Assembly (NCBI GenBank): GCA_012728775.1 | Contig: JAAYEN010000271.1 | Span: forward strand, 3,148 to 67,147 | Direction of reading: 5' to 3' | From: Tissierellia bacterium | GTDB lineage: Bacteria; Bacillota_A; Clostridia; Tissierellales; Peptoniphilaceae | DNA: 64,000 nt | The notes under the pieces: generated by a model | Seen by the model: only the letters and a program-made list of their open reading frames with translations | The model's database searches: none | Told to the model about the DNA's origin: nothing | Part shown: positions 63,016-64,000 of the stretch, one piece after another | Layout: each line of letters begins with the position of its first letter | How positions within the stretch are numbered: the stretch's first letter is position 1 | Made by a program: the position numbers and the translations under genes

Positions 63016-63836
63016 GATTTAAATGTGCAGGGAAAGTTTATTATTTTTCACCTAAAGATTTAATCATAAAAAAAGGTGACAAAGTAATTGTTGAAACTGC
63101 GAGAGGGATAGAATTTGGTTCCTGTGTAACAAACTTACTTGAATTAGAGGATAAAGACATAGTAAGTCCTCTTAAAGATGTATTAAGATTAGCAACTGTA
63201 GAAGATATAGAAGTTCATAAAGAAAATATTCAAAAGGCAAAAGAGGCCATGAGAGTATGCAAAGAGAAAATAGAAGATCATAATATTGATATGAAATTAG
63301 TATCTACTGAATATACTTTTGATAATAACAAATTAATATTTTATTTCACATCGGATCAAAGAGTAGATTTTAGAGAATTAGTCAAAGATTTAGCTGCGGT
63401 TTTTAAAACTAGAATAGAATTGAGACAAATAGGAGTACGAGATGAAGCCAAGGCTATTGGAACCATGGGATACTGTGGTAGAGAGTCTTGTTGCTCTACA
63501 TTTTTATGTGACTTTAATCCTGTTACAATAAAAATGGCTAAGGATCAGAGTTTTTCTTTAAATCCCTCAAAAATATCCGGCATTTGTGGAAGATTAATGT
63601 GTTGTTTAGCCTATGAGCAAGAAGCCTATGAGTACTCACTGAAAAAGATGCCTAGAATTGGCTCAATAGTTTTGACTGATGTGGGTGAAGGTATAGTAAG
63701 TCAGATTTCTCCACTTCAAGAAATGGTAAAAATAAAATTTGAAAGAGATGATGAAATAACTGAAGAACTTATATCAGTTGATAGAATAATTAAAAATAAT
63801 GGAATGTCGAAAGGTTTTGAGTCAGACGATTTATAA
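62994..63836 (+). CDS. ricT: PSP1-domain protein RicT (YaaT)
   Basis: 280 residues. I prefer GTG 62994 because GGAGG (62982-62986) is 7 bases away; the ATG at 62988 is only 1 base from it. The PSP1 domain spans about residues 35-120 and is followed by a cysteine cluster: Cys161, 166, 167, 172, 198, 203 and 204 in YCGRESCCSTFLC and GICGRLMCCLAY. In Bacillus RicT with RicA and RicF carries Fe-S clusters and stimulates RNase Y processing. RicA and RicF genes are not in the window. Confidence 0.92.
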   Translation: MQKAIGIRFKCAGKVYYFSPKDLIIKKGDKVIVETARGIEFGSCVTNLLELEDKDIVSPLKDVLRLATVEDIEVHKENIQKAKEAMRVCKEKIEDHNIDMKLVSTEYTFDNNKLIFYFTSDQRVDFRELVKDLAAVFKTRIELRQIGVRDEAKAIGTMGYCGRESCCSTFLCDFNPVTIKMAKDQSFSLNPSKISGICGRLMCCLAYEQEAYEYSLKKMPRIGSIVLTDVGEGIVSQISPLQEMVKIKFERDDEITEELISVDRIIKNNGMSKGFESDDL

Positions 63837-63878
63837 GTGAGAATCTGGTGATATAAACTTTGATGTTAGAAAATACCA

Positions 63879-63907
63879 TTGATTAAATAAACAGTTTGTA
63901 GTATTAT
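63879..63907 (+). promoter_or_regulatory. Promoter of the ferredoxin gene
   Basis: -35 TTGATT (63879-63884), 17-base spacer, -10 TATTAT (63902-63907), 33 bases before the ATG. Confidence 0.65.
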
Positions 63908-63939
63908 TAACTTATAAATATTTTAGGAGGTAATGCAAA

Positions 63940-64000
63940 ATGGCATATATAATTCACGATACTTGTACAGCTTGCGGCGAGTGCTTACCAGAATGCCCAA
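63940..64000 (+). CDS. 4Fe-4S ferredoxin, 5' part only
   Basis: The first 20 codons of a ferredoxin, cut by the window end. AYIIHDTCTACGECLPECP contains the first cluster motif C-x2-C-x2-C-x3-CP. AGGAGG (63925-63930) precedes the ATG by 9 bases. Probably a small 2[4Fe-4S] clostridial ferredoxin, the electron carrier of anaerobic metabolism; the second motif would lie outside the window. Confidence 0.9.
   Translation, partial: MAYIIHDTCTACGECLPECP

Noticed and set aside
1..64000. Insertion sequences, prophage, CRISPR arrays, tRNA or rRNA genes
   Set aside because: No transposase or integrase motifs, no regularly spaced repeats, and no tRNA TTCRA-type cloverleaf or rRNA core seen in the short intergenic gaps.

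Overview
This is a low-GC (about 30% by eye), strongly + stranded bacterial chromosome segment made almost entirely of housekeeping genes. Gene content and order (era-recO-glyQS-ccpN-ppsR-dgt-dnaG-sigA-trmK-nif3; the mraZ division/cell-wall cluster; rpmE-yqhQ-prmC-prfA; tmk-darA-holB-ricT) are those of a Gram-positive clostridial-type Firmicute. Rubrerythrin, a ferredoxin, an Rrf2 regulator with three cysteines and ammonia-dependent NAD synthase fit a strict anaerobe, plausibly in the Tissierellia or a neighbouring amino-acid-fermenting group (inference). No sporulation genes follow ftsZ, where spore-forming clostridia often carry spoIIGA/sigE/sigG. I see no mobile element, CRISPR array, tRNA or rRNA in the window.

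Layout: 1-12043 is the era to nif3 superoperon, entered in the tail of a diacylglycerol kinase/PAP2 fusion gene. 12074-17178 is a single transcription unit (promoter, gene, terminator) for one giant purine protein. 17194-21108 holds single genes: DUF6440, TrmN6, a GNAT acetyltransferase, RtcB and carbamate kinase. 21139-23784 is a T-box-controlled amino-acid ABC transporter. RNase P RNA (23863-24171) and an NlpC/P60 wall hydrolase follow. 25492-29936 is an ABC exporter with a 1246-residue FtsX-type permease, and 29945-34811 carries a YhiN-like flavoprotein, the Rrf2 regulator and ileS. The only - strand gene is a class A PBP (34864-37749), divergent from hflX-yigZ-nadE-yebC-lgt. 42131-53020 is the dcw cluster (mraZ to ftsZ), then nrdR and rarA, rpmE to ybaK, rubrerythrin, and an Orn/Lys/Arg decarboxylase followed by tmk, two DarA-type proteins, holB and ricT. 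The window ends inside a ferredoxin gene.

Most notable observation: the 1644-residue protein at 12201-17135 fuses PurD to long-form PurL. Its PurL synthetase half looks intact, but its glutaminase half has lost the expected catalytic Cys (now Gly1495) and His (now Asn1614). I infer an ammonia-dependent FGAM synthase tethered to GAR synthetase. Other points worth a second look are an IleRS of type 2 with the GXHH signature associated with mupirocin resistance, a tandem second DarA-like protein in the slot where Bacillus has yaaR, a phased MraZ operator array, and an inverted repeat covering the -10 of a near-consensus ftsZ promoter.
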